Shown here: piece after piece, positions 6,227 through 12,922 of the stretch
Layout of the letters: every line of letters begins with the position of its first letter
Numbering within the stretch: the stretch's first letter is position 1
Assembly: GCA_002378665.1 (NCBI GenBank)
Contig: DFSO01000052.1
Location: forward strand, 1 to 16,814
Direction: 5' to 3'
DNA from: Loktanella sp. UBA3435
GTDB taxonomy: Bacteria; Pseudomonadota; Alphaproteobacteria; Rhodobacterales; Rhodobacteraceae
Length of the DNA stretch: 16,814 nt
The notes under the pieces: generated by a model
The model's database searches: none
Seen by the model: only the letters and a program-made list of their open reading frames with translations
Told to the model about the DNA's origin: nothing
Made by a program: the position numbers and the translations under genes

Positions 6227-6973
6227 TCAGCTATCGCCGCGCTCTTTCCATCGGACCATTTGTCGCAAAATACCGTGCAGCATCTGCACATCGGCGCGGG
6301 TGAGCGGCAGACGGCTCCAAAGGTTGCGCAAATTGGCCTTCATGTTCGGGGCTTTGTGGTCGGGGTAAAAGAAGCCTGCCGTTTCAAGACGTTCCTCATA
6401 GTGTGCCGCCAGGGCTGCCATTTCCGACTGTTCTGCCCAATTGCCAACATGGCTCACGGTTTCAGGGGCGACCTCGGTCGTGGCCCGCTGATACTCATAA
6501 GCTGTCAGCAAGACGCATTGCCCAAGGTTCAATGAGGCAAACTCTGGGTTCACGGGCACCGAGATGATCGCATTTGCACGCACGATATCGTCGTTCTCTA
6601 ACCCTGCCCGCTCTGGCCCAAACAGAACCGCTACCTTTTGGCCTGCTGCAATGCGGTCGCGGGCCTCGATCATCGCGGCCTCTGGCGTCAGCACGGGTTT
6701 TGTCAGATCACGGTCGCGCGCCGTCGTCGCATAGACATAGGTGCAATCGGCAATGGCATCATCGGTGGTCTCGAAAATCTGCGCCTCATCAAGCAAACGC
6801 CCCGCACCGCTTGCCATCACAACCGCCTTTTGGTTCGGCCAGCCGTCACGCGGGCTGGTGATCCGCATCCGGTCCAGCCCGAAATTCCACATCGCACGCG
6901 CCGCCGCTCCGATATTCTCGCCCATTTGAGGGCGGATCAGGATGAAGGTCGGCTGAGGGCGGTCTGTTGGCAT
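6227..6973 (-). CDS. trmJ: SPOUT RNA methyltransferase, TrmJ-like (tRNA 2'-O-methyltransferase)
   Basis: A TrmH/SpoU-family methyltransferase of 248 residues that, in TrmJ, methylates the 2'-OH of nucleotide 32 in certain tRNAs using SAM. The trefoil-knot motifs are clear: 'RPQMGENIGAAARAMWNFGL' (motif 1, with the catalytic Arg in AAARAM), 'LFGPERAGLENDD' (motif 2) and 'VPVNPEFASLNLGQCVLLTAYEY' (motif 3). The C-terminal part 'FFYPDHKAPNMKANLRNLWSRL' resembles the TrmJ tail. I start at the ATG 6971-6973 because GGAAG precedes it (AAAGGAAGCCCT) and the family begins there; the in-frame start at 7039 would overlap the divergent tfoX-like gene. The exact tRNA target is not shown. Confidence 0.9.
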   Translation of the reverse strand: MPTDRPQPTFILIRPQMGENIGAAARAMWNFGLDRMRITSPRDGWPNQKAVVMASGAGRLLDEAQIFETTDDAIADCTYVYATTARDRDLTKPVLTPEAAMIEARDRIAAGQKVAVLFGPERAGLENDDIVRANAIISVPVNPEFASLNLGQCVLLTAYEYQRATTEVAPETVSHVGNWAEQSEMAALAAHYEERLETAGFFYPDHKAPNMKANLRNLWSRLPLTRADVQMLHGILRQMVRWKERGDS

Positions 6974-6996
6974 AGGGCTTCCTTTCGGCTTTGGCC

Positions 6997-7025
6997 GCGT
7001 GATACGCTGAGCGCAATGATCACGC
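6997..7025. repeat. Spaced inverted repeat between trmJ and the TfoX-like gene
   Basis: GCGTGAT (6997-7003) and ATCACGC (7019-7025) are exact inverted copies 15 bases apart, in the 64-base gap between two divergent genes. The right arm ends just before the AAGGAG of the TfoX-like gene. It may be an operator or a leader hairpin, or chance. Confidence 0.3.
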
Positions 7026-7037
7026 AAGGAGCGACCC

Positions 7038-7367
7038 ATGGCTTACGATCCTGGACACGCTGAACAGATGAGCGATGCGCTTGTCGGCACCAGCGGTATT
7101 ACCGAGAAGAAGATGTTCGGCGGGCTGTGTTTTATGCTGAACGGTCACATGGTTTGCGGTGTGCATAAGGGCGGCGGCATGGCGCGGATCGGCAAAATCC
7201 GCGAGGCAGAGGCGCTCGAAATGGAGGGCATCGAACCCTTGAGCTTCACAGGCCGCAAGATGGGCGGCATGGTCGATGTCAGCGAAGACGTGCTCGGCTG
7301 CGACGAACGCCTGCGCCAAATCGTCGAACTTGCGCTGTCTTACGCAAAATCGCTGCCTCCGAAGTAG
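7038..7367 (+). CDS. TfoX/Sxy N-terminal-domain protein
   Basis: A 109-residue protein consisting of only the TfoX N-terminal domain. The signature is 'KKMFGGLCFMLNGHMVCGVHKGGGMARIG' followed by 'GRKMGGMVDVSEDVL'. In gamma-proteobacteria two-domain Sxy/TfoX, about 200 residues, activates competence genes; the one-domain form common in alphaproteobacteria has no demonstrated role, so competence should not be assumed. AAGGAG (7025-7030) precedes the ATG at good spacing. It is divergent from trmJ and 59 bases upstream of a ThiE-like gene. Confidence 0.9.
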   Translation: MAYDPGHAEQMSDALVGTSGITEKKMFGGLCFMLNGHMVCGVHKGGGMARIGKIREAEALEMEGIEPLSFTGRKMGGMVDVSEDVLGCDERLRQIVELALSYAKSLPPK

Positions 7368-7426
7368 CCAAGCCGCAAGAACCACGATAGAAGCGCCCCA
7401 AATCAGTTTAGATCGAGAAAATCACC

Positions 7427-8047
7427 ATGTCCGACGCCGATAAACCGCAGCTCTACCTCATCACGCCGCCTGACCTTGAACTGGCAACATTTCCAGACCG
7501 TCTCGCGGCCTGCCTCGATGTGGCTTACATCTCTTGCGTGCGCCTGAGATTGGCGACCACAGACGAGGCACGGATCGCCAAAGCCGCCGACGCCCTACGC
7601 GAAATAGCCCATGCACGTGATGTGGCGATTGTGATCGACAGCCATATTCAGATGGTTGAGCGCCTTGGCCTTGATGGTGTGCACCTCAAGGACGGTTCGC
7701 GTTCCATAAAAGCAACGCGCAAGGAATTGGGCGCAGATGCGATCATCGGCACGTTCTGTGGCAACTCTGCGCATGACGGCATGACAGCGGGCGAGCTTGG
7801 TGCGGATTACGTCAGCTTTGGGCCTGCGGGACTGACATCGCTGGGCAACGGCGCAATTGCACCATTTGACCTCTTTGAATGGTGGTCCCAGATGATCGAA
7901 GTGCCACAAGTCGCCGAAGGTGCCTTGGACGTCGACCTGATCCGCCAGTTGACGCCTTACACAGACTTCTTTGGCATCGGCGACGAAATCTGGGCGCAGG
8001 AAGATGCGACAGCCGCGTTAAAGACCCTCATCGCCGCGATGAACTAA
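7427..8047 (+). CDS. ThiE/TenI-like TIM-barrel protein (thiamine phosphate synthase family, diverged)
   Basis: A 206-residue (beta/alpha)8 protein of the thiamine phosphate synthase superfamily. Recognisable pieces are 'LYLITPPDLE' at the start, 'LGLDGVHLKD' (81-89), 'IIGTFCGNSAHDG' (106-118) and 'GELGADYVSFGPAG' (122-135). True ThiE joins HMP-PP and THZ-P to make thiamine phosphate and carries an R.K pair in strand 2, an ND motif, GQED and a T.TK loop. Here the strand-2 segment is VRLRLA, the GQED stretch is LKDGSR and the T.TK loop is LTSLGNG without the lysine. Catalysis of the normal reaction is therefore doubtful; it may act like TenI or on another substrate. No thiamine gene is adjacent. 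Its end overlaps olsA on the other strand by 30 bases. Confidence 0.8.
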   Translation: MSDADKPQLYLITPPDLELATFPDRLAACLDVAYISCVRLRLATTDEARIAKAADALREIAHARDVAIVIDSHIQMVERLGLDGVHLKDGSRSIKATRKELGADAIIGTFCGNSAHDGMTAGELGADYVSFGPAGLTSLGNGAIAPFDLFEWWSQMIEVPQVAEGALDVDLIRQLTPYTDFFGIGDEIWAQEDATAALKTLIAAMN

Positions 8048-8854
8048 TCCCGCGCGGACCTGCTCTTCTAGCGTTTTCGCCAAAACTTTCCGATCTGCAA
8101 AATCCGTCAGCTTGACGGGAGGATAGTAGATGACCGTGACCTTGCCTTGCTTTTGCGAGGCCAATGTCGAGAGCAAATGCGGACCAAAGGCCATATCGCC
8201 CCACCAACCGTAGAAACGCGGATCCACACCAACTGGTGCTACGTAATTCAACGTGACGGCTTGAAGGCGCAATGTATCGGCCAAAGCAGGATCAAAGAAC
8301 GCAGCAAAAAGCGTCGGTTTAAATGGTAGAACCAAAAGCCCGTCCGTGCTTGTCCCCTCGGGGAAGAACAACAGCTTGTGGCCCGCACTCAGGCGCTCTT
8401 TGAAAACCGCGATTTGCGACGCGGCCTCGCGGCGGTCGCGCTTGATAAAGACGGTCCCTGTCGCACGTGCCAACCAACCAATACCGGGCCATTTGGCGAC
8501 CTCGGCCTTGGAGACAAAGTAAATCCGCTTGGACGCATTCAGCGCAAAGATATCTAGCCAAGACGAATGGTTCGCCACAACAGCGCCTGCACCGCGCATC
8601 GGGTCGCCTTGTTTTTCAAATTCCATACCGATGATGAAAAACGCCGAACGGCACACGAACTGCGTGATATAAGGCGTCCATGGCCGCCCAGCTCCAAACA
8701 ATGGGCGCTCGACCAAGCGCACCAAGAGCAGCAGCATCAGACACCCGAACACCAGCAGCCCAAGCGGCAAACCTCGTCTTGCAACACGCAACCAGCCAAC
8801 AAAGTCAATCTTCATTGGCTCCGGTTCAATTTGCTGCCGCCAGACTTCGCTCAT
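8018..8854 (-). CDS. olsA: Lyso-ornithine lipid O-acyltransferase OlsA (PlsC family)
   Basis: Membrane-associated acyltransferase that adds the second, ester-linked fatty acid to lyso-ornithine lipid, completing this phosphorus-free membrane lipid. The protein has 278 residues: an N-terminal membrane helix ('LPLGLLVFGCLMLLLLVRLV', about 29-48), the HX4D catalytic motif HSSWLD (96-101), 'GTVFIKRDRR' and the FPEGTS motif (164-169). I chose the ATG at 8852-8854 because it overlaps the olsB stop as ATGA; the in-frame start at 8866 would lie inside olsB. The OlsB-OlsA order and tight coupling support OlsA rather than phosphatidic-acid-forming PlsC. Confidence 0.92.
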   Translation of the reverse strand: MSEVWRQQIEPEPMKIDFVGWLRVARRGLPLGLLVFGCLMLLLLVRLVERPLFGAGRPWTPYITQFVCRSAFFIIGMEFEKQGDPMRGAGAVVANHSSWLDIFALNASKRIYFVSKAEVAKWPGIGWLARATGTVFIKRDRREAASQIAVFKERLSAGHKLLFFPEGTSTDGLLVLPFKPTLFAAFFDPALADTLRLQAVTLNYVAPVGVDPRFYGWWGDMAFGPHLLSTLASQKQGKVTVIYYPPVKLTDFADRKVLAKTLEEQVRAGLVHRGDEGL

Positions 8855-9612
8855 GTTCGCGCCCAATCCTGAGAATAAGCAGCGCGTGTCTGCGGGTCCA
8901 TTTTAGCAATATCAACGATCATCATCACATCCGTGGTGTTAAAGGCGCGATCAACAAAGGCACCCTGCCCGACCACGCCACCTAGGCGCAGATAGGCCTT
9001 GATCAACGTCGGCATTGCAAGGATCGCAGCCTTTCGATCAATCTCATCAGAAGCCAAAATGTTCATCGATACGGCCCCAGGTTTCCGCGCGGTACAGATC
9101 AAATCCTGACTGCTGTGTGCGGTGGATAACAATGAAAGCGGCCCTGCAAGTGCATCCAAGTCGGTGCCATGAAACGAAGCAACCCCGAACATGATTTCGA
9201 TGTCGTGGCGGGAAACATAGTCAGCGACACCAGCCCAAAGGTGCAACATCGCGGCCCCACCGCGAAAATCTTTGTGTAGACAAGACCGGCCTAGCTCCAA
9301 AAGCGGGCGACCACAGGCCAAAAGGCCAGATACGTCAAATTCAGATTCGGAATAAAATCCACCCGCCTTTTCGGCCATCTCATTTGTCATCAAACGGTAA
9401 ACACCAACAAGCCGCCCTGACGGGTCAGAGAGCATCAAATGATCACAAAACGCATCAAACGGATCGGATTCGATTTGGCGTTCATGATCAACACCAGTCC
9501 CTGATCCGCCAAGTTCCTCGACAAAAACTTTATATCGAAGCCCCTGCACGGCGTGAAAATCGGCGTCCGAATTTGCCAAACGGGTTGCGAATTCAGGGAA
9601 ACGAATGGGCAT
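8851..9612 (-). CDS. olsB: L-ornithine N-alpha-acyltransferase OlsB
   Basis: Catalyses the first step of ornithine lipid synthesis: transfer of a 3-hydroxy fatty acid from acyl carrier protein to the alpha-amino group of ornithine. The 253 residues show the family pattern: 'LRYKVFVEELGG', 'VGVYRLM', 'LELGRSCLHKDFRGGAAMLHLW' and 'EIMFGVASFHGTD', with a GNAT-like fold. In several bacteria ornithine lipids rise under phosphate limitation; I see no clear Pho box here. AAAGG precedes the ATG. The gene overlaps olsA by 4 bases and is preceded by its own candidate promoter. Confidence 0.94.
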   Translation of the reverse strand: MPIRFPEFATRLANSDADFHAVQGLRYKVFVEELGGSGTGVDHERQIESDPFDAFCDHLMLSDPSGRLVGVYRLMTNEMAEKAGGFYSESEFDVSGLLACGRPLLELGRSCLHKDFRGGAAMLHLWAGVADYVSRHDIEIMFGVASFHGTDLDALAGPLSLLSTAHSSQDLICTARKPGAVSMNILASDEIDRKAAILAMPTLIKAYLRLGGVVGQGAFVDRAFNTTDVMMIVDIAKMDPQTRAAYSQDWART

Positions 9613-9642
9613 TCAAAACCTTTCAATGCGCTTGCTCGCGAC

Positions 9643-9671
9643 GTTTTAGGTTTCAAGTAACCTTTTGGCAA
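9643..9671 (-). promoter_or_regulatory. Candidate promoter for olsBA
   Basis: On the minus strand TTGCCA (9666-9671) and TAAAAC (9643-9648) are 17 bases apart, five and four of six consensus bases. The leader would be about 24 bases. A small dyad, AGGTT/AACCT (9648-9652, 9659-9663), lies across the spacer. Confidence 0.35.
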
Positions 9672-9693
9672 CTTTTATGCCAGACCATGTCCA

Positions 9694-9708
9694 TTAACCA
9701 TGATTGAC
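9694..9708. promoter_or_regulatory. Possible CtrA half-site upstream of olsB
   Basis: TTAACCAT at 9694-9701 matches the well-known CtrA half-site. The full consensus TTAA-N7-TTAA is met only in part: TTAA, seven bases, TGAC. It lies upstream of the candidate olsB promoter, within 260 bases of chpT, whose product phosphorylates CtrA. Direct control is only a suggestion. Confidence 0.25.
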
Positions 9709-9738
9709 AGACTTCAAGTGGCTGCTACTCTAAGTTAA

Positions 9739-9924
9739 TTATAACTGAGGAATTTCAAGGACAAGCTCTATGCGTCTCCCATCAATGACCACCTTGCCTG
9801 CTTCACGAAAATTGACAGTGATCCGGCCTGCAATATTGGATTGGACCTGTCCAATTCCCCAATCAGGTTGCTGAGGGTGCGTCACTAACATCCCCGGCTC
9901 AAGCATCGCATTCAAATTTTCCAT
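9739..9924 (-). CDS. DUF3553 small protein
   Basis: A 61-residue protein, MENLNAMLEPGMLVTHPQQP at the start, with the pattern 'G.LVTHP..PDWGIGQVQS..G..ITVNFREAGK..ID' of DUF3553. The fold is probably a small beta-barrel like the Tudor-like tail of UvrD/PcrA, which has the same 'G..V.H..FG.G.V ... V.F' layout; that relation is inferred. No function is established. It is divergent from chpT with only 30 bases between the two start codons. Confidence 0.85.
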   Translation of the reverse strand: MENLNAMLEPGMLVTHPQQPDWGIGQVQSNIAGRITVNFREAGKVVIDGRRIELVLEIPQL

Positions 9925-9954
9925 TTAAGAACTCAATCATTTAGGAGACGCCAC

Positions 9955-10551
9955 ATGGCCACTGAAATCGCTGCACTTATCGCATCGCGCATTTGTCACG
10001 ACCTTATTAGCCCAATTGGCGCGATCGGCAATGGCATGGAACTTATGGCGCTTTCAAGTGGACAAGAGCAATCCAGTCCTGAACTCGACCTAATTTCGCA
10101 AAGCGTCGAAAATGCAAACGCACGAATTCGTTTCTTTCGGATCGCCTACGGATCGGCTTCGAGCACCCATTTGGTGGGTCGGCAAGAGGTCTTGTCGATA
10201 CTGAAAACGATTTCTTCGGGCGGTAGGCTGACCTACAACTGGAACCTCACAGAGGATCATTCTCGCGAGATAACACGCATTCTATTTTTGGTTCTGCAAT
10301 GCTTTGAAACAGCTCTGCCGTTAGGTGGCGACATTTATGTCAACTTTGACGGAACAAATTGGGAGATTGTTGGCACAGGGCGACGGGTAACGCTTGAACC
10401 CTTGCTTTGGGCGGCTGTCAATAACTCCGACGTGCAACATGCCCATACATCGGCTCAGGTGCAATTTGTGTTACTTCCGGAGGCCATCCGTGCCGCTGGC
10501 CGCGCGATTACGATTACCCATAGCGCCGATACAATTGTCGCAAGGTTCTAA
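9955..10551 (+). CDS. chpT: Histidine phosphotransferase ChpT
   Basis: Relays phosphate from the hybrid kinase CckA to the response regulator CtrA and, in Caulobacter, to CpdR. In Rhodobacterales this path controls motility, gene transfer agents and other traits. The 198-residue protein has the DHp-like helix 'ASRICHDLISPIGAIGNGMELM' with the phospho-accepting H15, followed by a degenerate ATPase-like domain lacking nucleotide-binding motifs. AGGAG (9943-9947) precedes the ATG. It ends exactly one base before the proA stop codon on the other strand. The promoter must lie largely inside the DUF3553 gene; a perfect TTGACA at 9812-9817 (plus strand) is a candidate -35 with a poor -10. Confidence 0.94.
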   Translation: MATEIAALIASRICHDLISPIGAIGNGMELMALSSGQEQSSPELDLISQSVENANARIRFFRIAYGSASSTHLVGRQEVLSILKTISSGGRLTYNWNLTEDHSREITRILFLVLQCFETALPLGGDIYVNFDGTNWEIVGTGRRVTLEPLLWAAVNNSDVQHAHTSAQVQFVLLPEAIRAAGRAITITHSADTIVARF

Positions 10552-11805
10552 TCAGGCGCGGATCGTGCCATCGCCCGTCACGAGATACTTGAAACTGGTC
10601 AATTGCACAGCGCCAACCGGTCCGCGCGCGTGCAGCTTGCCCGTCGCAATCCCGATTTCCGCGCCCATGCCAAACTCACCACCATCTGCAAATTGCGTGG
10701 AGGCATTGCGCATCAAAATCGCGCTATCGAGTTGATGGAAAAAGCGGTTCGCAACGTCATCGTCTTCCGTCAAAATGGCGTCGGTGTGGTTGCTTCCGAA
10801 ACTCCGGATATGAGCAATCGCGGAGTCCACACCGTCGACAACCTTGGCCGCGATGATCATATCAAGGAACTCGTGACCAAAATCCTCGGACCTCGCCGCA
10901 ACCGTACCAGCCGTCTTGGCAATCAACGCATCGCCGCGCACCTCGACACCCGCATCCATCAAATCACGCACCAAAATATCGCCATGCTTGTCATAAAACG
11001 CGCGGTCCACAAGTAAACACTCCGCAGAGCCACAAATCCCAGTCCGCCGCGTCTTCGCGTTCAGCAGAACGCGCCGCGCCTTTTCCAGATCAGCGGCACC
11101 ATCGACGTAAACGTGGCAAATTCCTTCAAGGTGCGCAAAAACAGGCACCCGCGCTTCCTTTTGCACGAGGCCAACGAGCCCCTTGCCACCACGCGGAATG
11201 ATAACGTCAATATAATCGACCGCCTGCAACATCGCAGTCACTGCGGCGCGGTCACGGGTTGGCACCAATTGGATCGCGTGTTCAGGTAGGCCGTGCGCCT
11301 TTAGTCCCTGAAGCAAACACGCATGGATCGCCGTGGCGGAATGAAAGCTTTCGGAACCACCACGCAAAATCACGGCATTCCCAGATTTCAGGCAAAGCCC
11401 ACCAGCATCCGCCGTCACATTCGGGCGGCTTTCATAAATCACGCCAATCACGCCAATCGGCGTGCGCACGCGCTGGATATGCAAGCCTGTTGGCTGCGTC
11501 CAAGCCTCGATCACCTCGCCAACTGGGTCGGCCTGAGCGGCAACAGCGCGCAACCCATCAACGATGCCCTGTATCCGCGCCTCATCAAGCATCAAGCGGT
11601 CCATCATCGCAGGCGACAAGCCTTTTTGGTCCCCGTAGTCCAAATCTTTGGCGTTGGCCGCGAGGATCACGTCGCGCTCCGCCCAGATCGCATCCGCAGC
11701 AGCCGTCAATGCACCCGCTTTGGCATCAGAGGACGCCACAGCCAAATCACGCGCCGCTGAACGCGCTTGCTTGCCAATCGTTTCCATCATCTCGGAAATG
11801 TTCAT
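10552..11805 (-). CDS. proA: Gamma-glutamyl phosphate reductase
   Basis: Second step of proline synthesis: NADPH-dependent reduction of glutamyl 5-phosphate to glutamate semialdehyde. The 417 residues are the normal length. The aldehyde-dehydrogenase-like catalytic cysteine lies in 'TRRTGICGSAECLL', and other family markers are 'VRTPIGVIGVIYESRPNVT', 'LRGGSESFHS', 'IPRGGKGLV' and the end 'LHARGPVGAVQLTSFKY'. I chose ATG 11803-11805 because a perfect AAGGAGG precedes it; the ORF extends upstream in frame into proB. It lies 10 bases after proB. Its stop abuts that of chpT with no spacer, so no terminator fits between them. Confidence 0.97.
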   Translation of the reverse strand: MNISEMMETIGKQARSAARDLAVASSDAKAGALTAAADAIWAERDVILAANAKDLDYGDQKGLSPAMMDRLMLDEARIQGIVDGLRAVAAQADPVGEVIEAWTQPTGLHIQRVRTPIGVIGVIYESRPNVTADAGGLCLKSGNAVILRGGSESFHSATAIHACLLQGLKAHGLPEHAIQLVPTRDRAAVTAMLQAVDYIDVIIPRGGKGLVGLVQKEARVPVFAHLEGICHVYVDGAADLEKARRVLLNAKTRRTGICGSAECLLVDRAFYDKHGDILVRDLMDAGVEVRGDALIAKTAGTVAARSEDFGHEFLDMIIAAKVVDGVDSAIAHIRSFGSNHTDAILTEDDDVANRFFHQLDSAILMRNASTQFADGGEFGMGAEIGIATGKLHARGPVGAVQLTSFKYLVTGDGTIRA

Positions 11806-11815
11806 CTTGGCCTCC

Positions 11816-12922
11816 TTAAAGCACCATATCATCACGGTGGATCAGGGCTGCACGGCCCTTATATCCAAGTACGGCCTCAATCTCATCGGATCTGCGGCCC
11901 ATAATCTGTTGAGCCTCCTCACTGGTGTATCGCGTCAGTCCAAGGCCCAAGGATGCACCCGCTGTATTGCAGATCGTCACAGGATCACCGCGTCCAAAAC
12001 GGCCTTCAATCTTCACCACACCCGCAGGCAGGAGGCTTTTGCCAGCCGCCAAAGCTTTTGCCGCGCCGTCATCAAGCACATAAACGCCGCGCGGCTTCAT
12101 CGTCGCGATCCAGCGCTTGCGCGCCGCTTGCGGGTCGGTTTGTGGATTAAACCACGTCGCACGTCCACCATTTTCAAGCGTTGCCAATGGGTTAAGAGGT
12201 GTTCCTAGAGTGATCGCCATCGCGCACCCCGCCTCTGTCGCCACTTTTGCGGCCATGACCTTGGTTTTCATGCCACCTTTGGACAAAGCAGAGGCAGCAT
12301 CTCCCGCCATGCCCTCAATTTCTGACGTAATAACATCAACACTTTCAATATGTTGCGCATCTTTGTTGATGTTAGGATTGTCAGTATAAAGTCCGTCTAC
12401 ATCAGACAGCAAAATCAATTGATCCGCACCCACAGTGACCGCAACCTGCGCGGCCAAGCGGTCATTATCGCCAAAGCGGATCTCGTCGGTAGCAACCGTA
12501 TCATTCTCGTTCACGATTGGCGTGACACCAAAGCCAAGCAAAGTTTCCATTGTAGCACGCGCGTTCAAATACCTGCGCCGATCCGCAGAATCTTCAATAG
12601 TGACAAGTACTTGCGCGGTGATGATGCCATGAGGACTTAAGACTTCCTCATAGGCCCGCGCCAATTGGATTTGCCCAACAGCCGCCGCCGCTTGCGATTG
12701 CTCCAAAGGCAAGGCTGCTACAGGCAAACCCAACACGCCACGCCCCAAGGCGATAGAGCCAGAAGACACCACAATCACATCCGTGCCGCGCTTGCGGATC
12801 GCGGCCACGTCTTCTGCCAGTGATACAAGCCAGTCTCGGCGCAGTTTGCCCGTTTTGGCGTCAACCAATAACGCCGATCCGATCTTAACAACAAGCCGTT
12901 TTGCGTCTCTTAAGGCTGCCAC
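11816..12922 (-). CDS. proB: Glutamate 5-kinase
   Basis: First step of proline synthesis, phosphorylating glutamate; the enzyme is normally inhibited by proline. The 368 residues have an amino-acid kinase domain ('RLVVKIGSALLV', 'VIVVSSGSIALGRGVLG', 'PIVNENDTVATDEIRFGDND', 'LLSDVDGLYTDNP', 'GGMKTKVMAA') and a C-terminal PUA domain (about 275-355, 'RGVYVLDDGAAKAL ... GVVKIEGRFGRGDPV'). The start is a GTG at 12920-12922, preceded by GGAGG at good spacing and overlapping the last 13 bases of obgE. The obgE-proB-proA order is common in Rhodobacterales. Confidence 0.96.
   Translation of the reverse strand: MAALRDAKRLVVKIGSALLVDAKTGKLRRDWLVSLAEDVAAIRKRGTDVIVVSSGSIALGRGVLGLPVAALPLEQSQAAAAVGQIQLARAYEEVLSPHGIITAQVLVTIEDSADRRRYLNARATMETLLGFGVTPIVNENDTVATDEIRFGDNDRLAAQVAVTVGADQLILLSDVDGLYTDNPNINKDAQHIESVDVITSEIEGMAGDAASALSKGGMKTKVMAAKVATEAGCAMAITLGTPLNPLATLENGGRATWFNPQTDPQAARKRWIATMKPRGVYVLDDGAAKALAAGKSLLPAGVVKIEGRFGRGDPVTICNTAGASLGLGLTRYTSEEAQQIMGRRSDEIEAVLGYKGRAALIHRDDMVL

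Noticed and set aside
5813..6535. 240-codon plus-strand ORF across ctaA, its spacer and trmJ
   Set aside because: It is antisense to two well-recognised genes, has unusual Cys/His/Arg-rich composition and shows no domain.
6974..7039. Longer trmJ start at 7039
   Set aside because: It would run through the divergent spacer and overlap the TfoX-like start; GGAAG and family alignment favour 6973.
7038..7367. TfoX-like protein as a competence master regulator
   Set aside because: Only the N-terminal domain is present and no competence genes are in view; competence control is shown for two-domain gamma-proteobacterial proteins.
8855..8866. Longer olsA start at 8866
   Set aside because: The ATG at 8854 forms a classic ATGA overlap with the olsB stop.
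11259..12208. Several 145-186-codon plus-strand ORFs opposite proA and proB
   Set aside because: Antisense shadows of intact, full-length proline genes; low-complexity Ser/Pro/Arg/His content.
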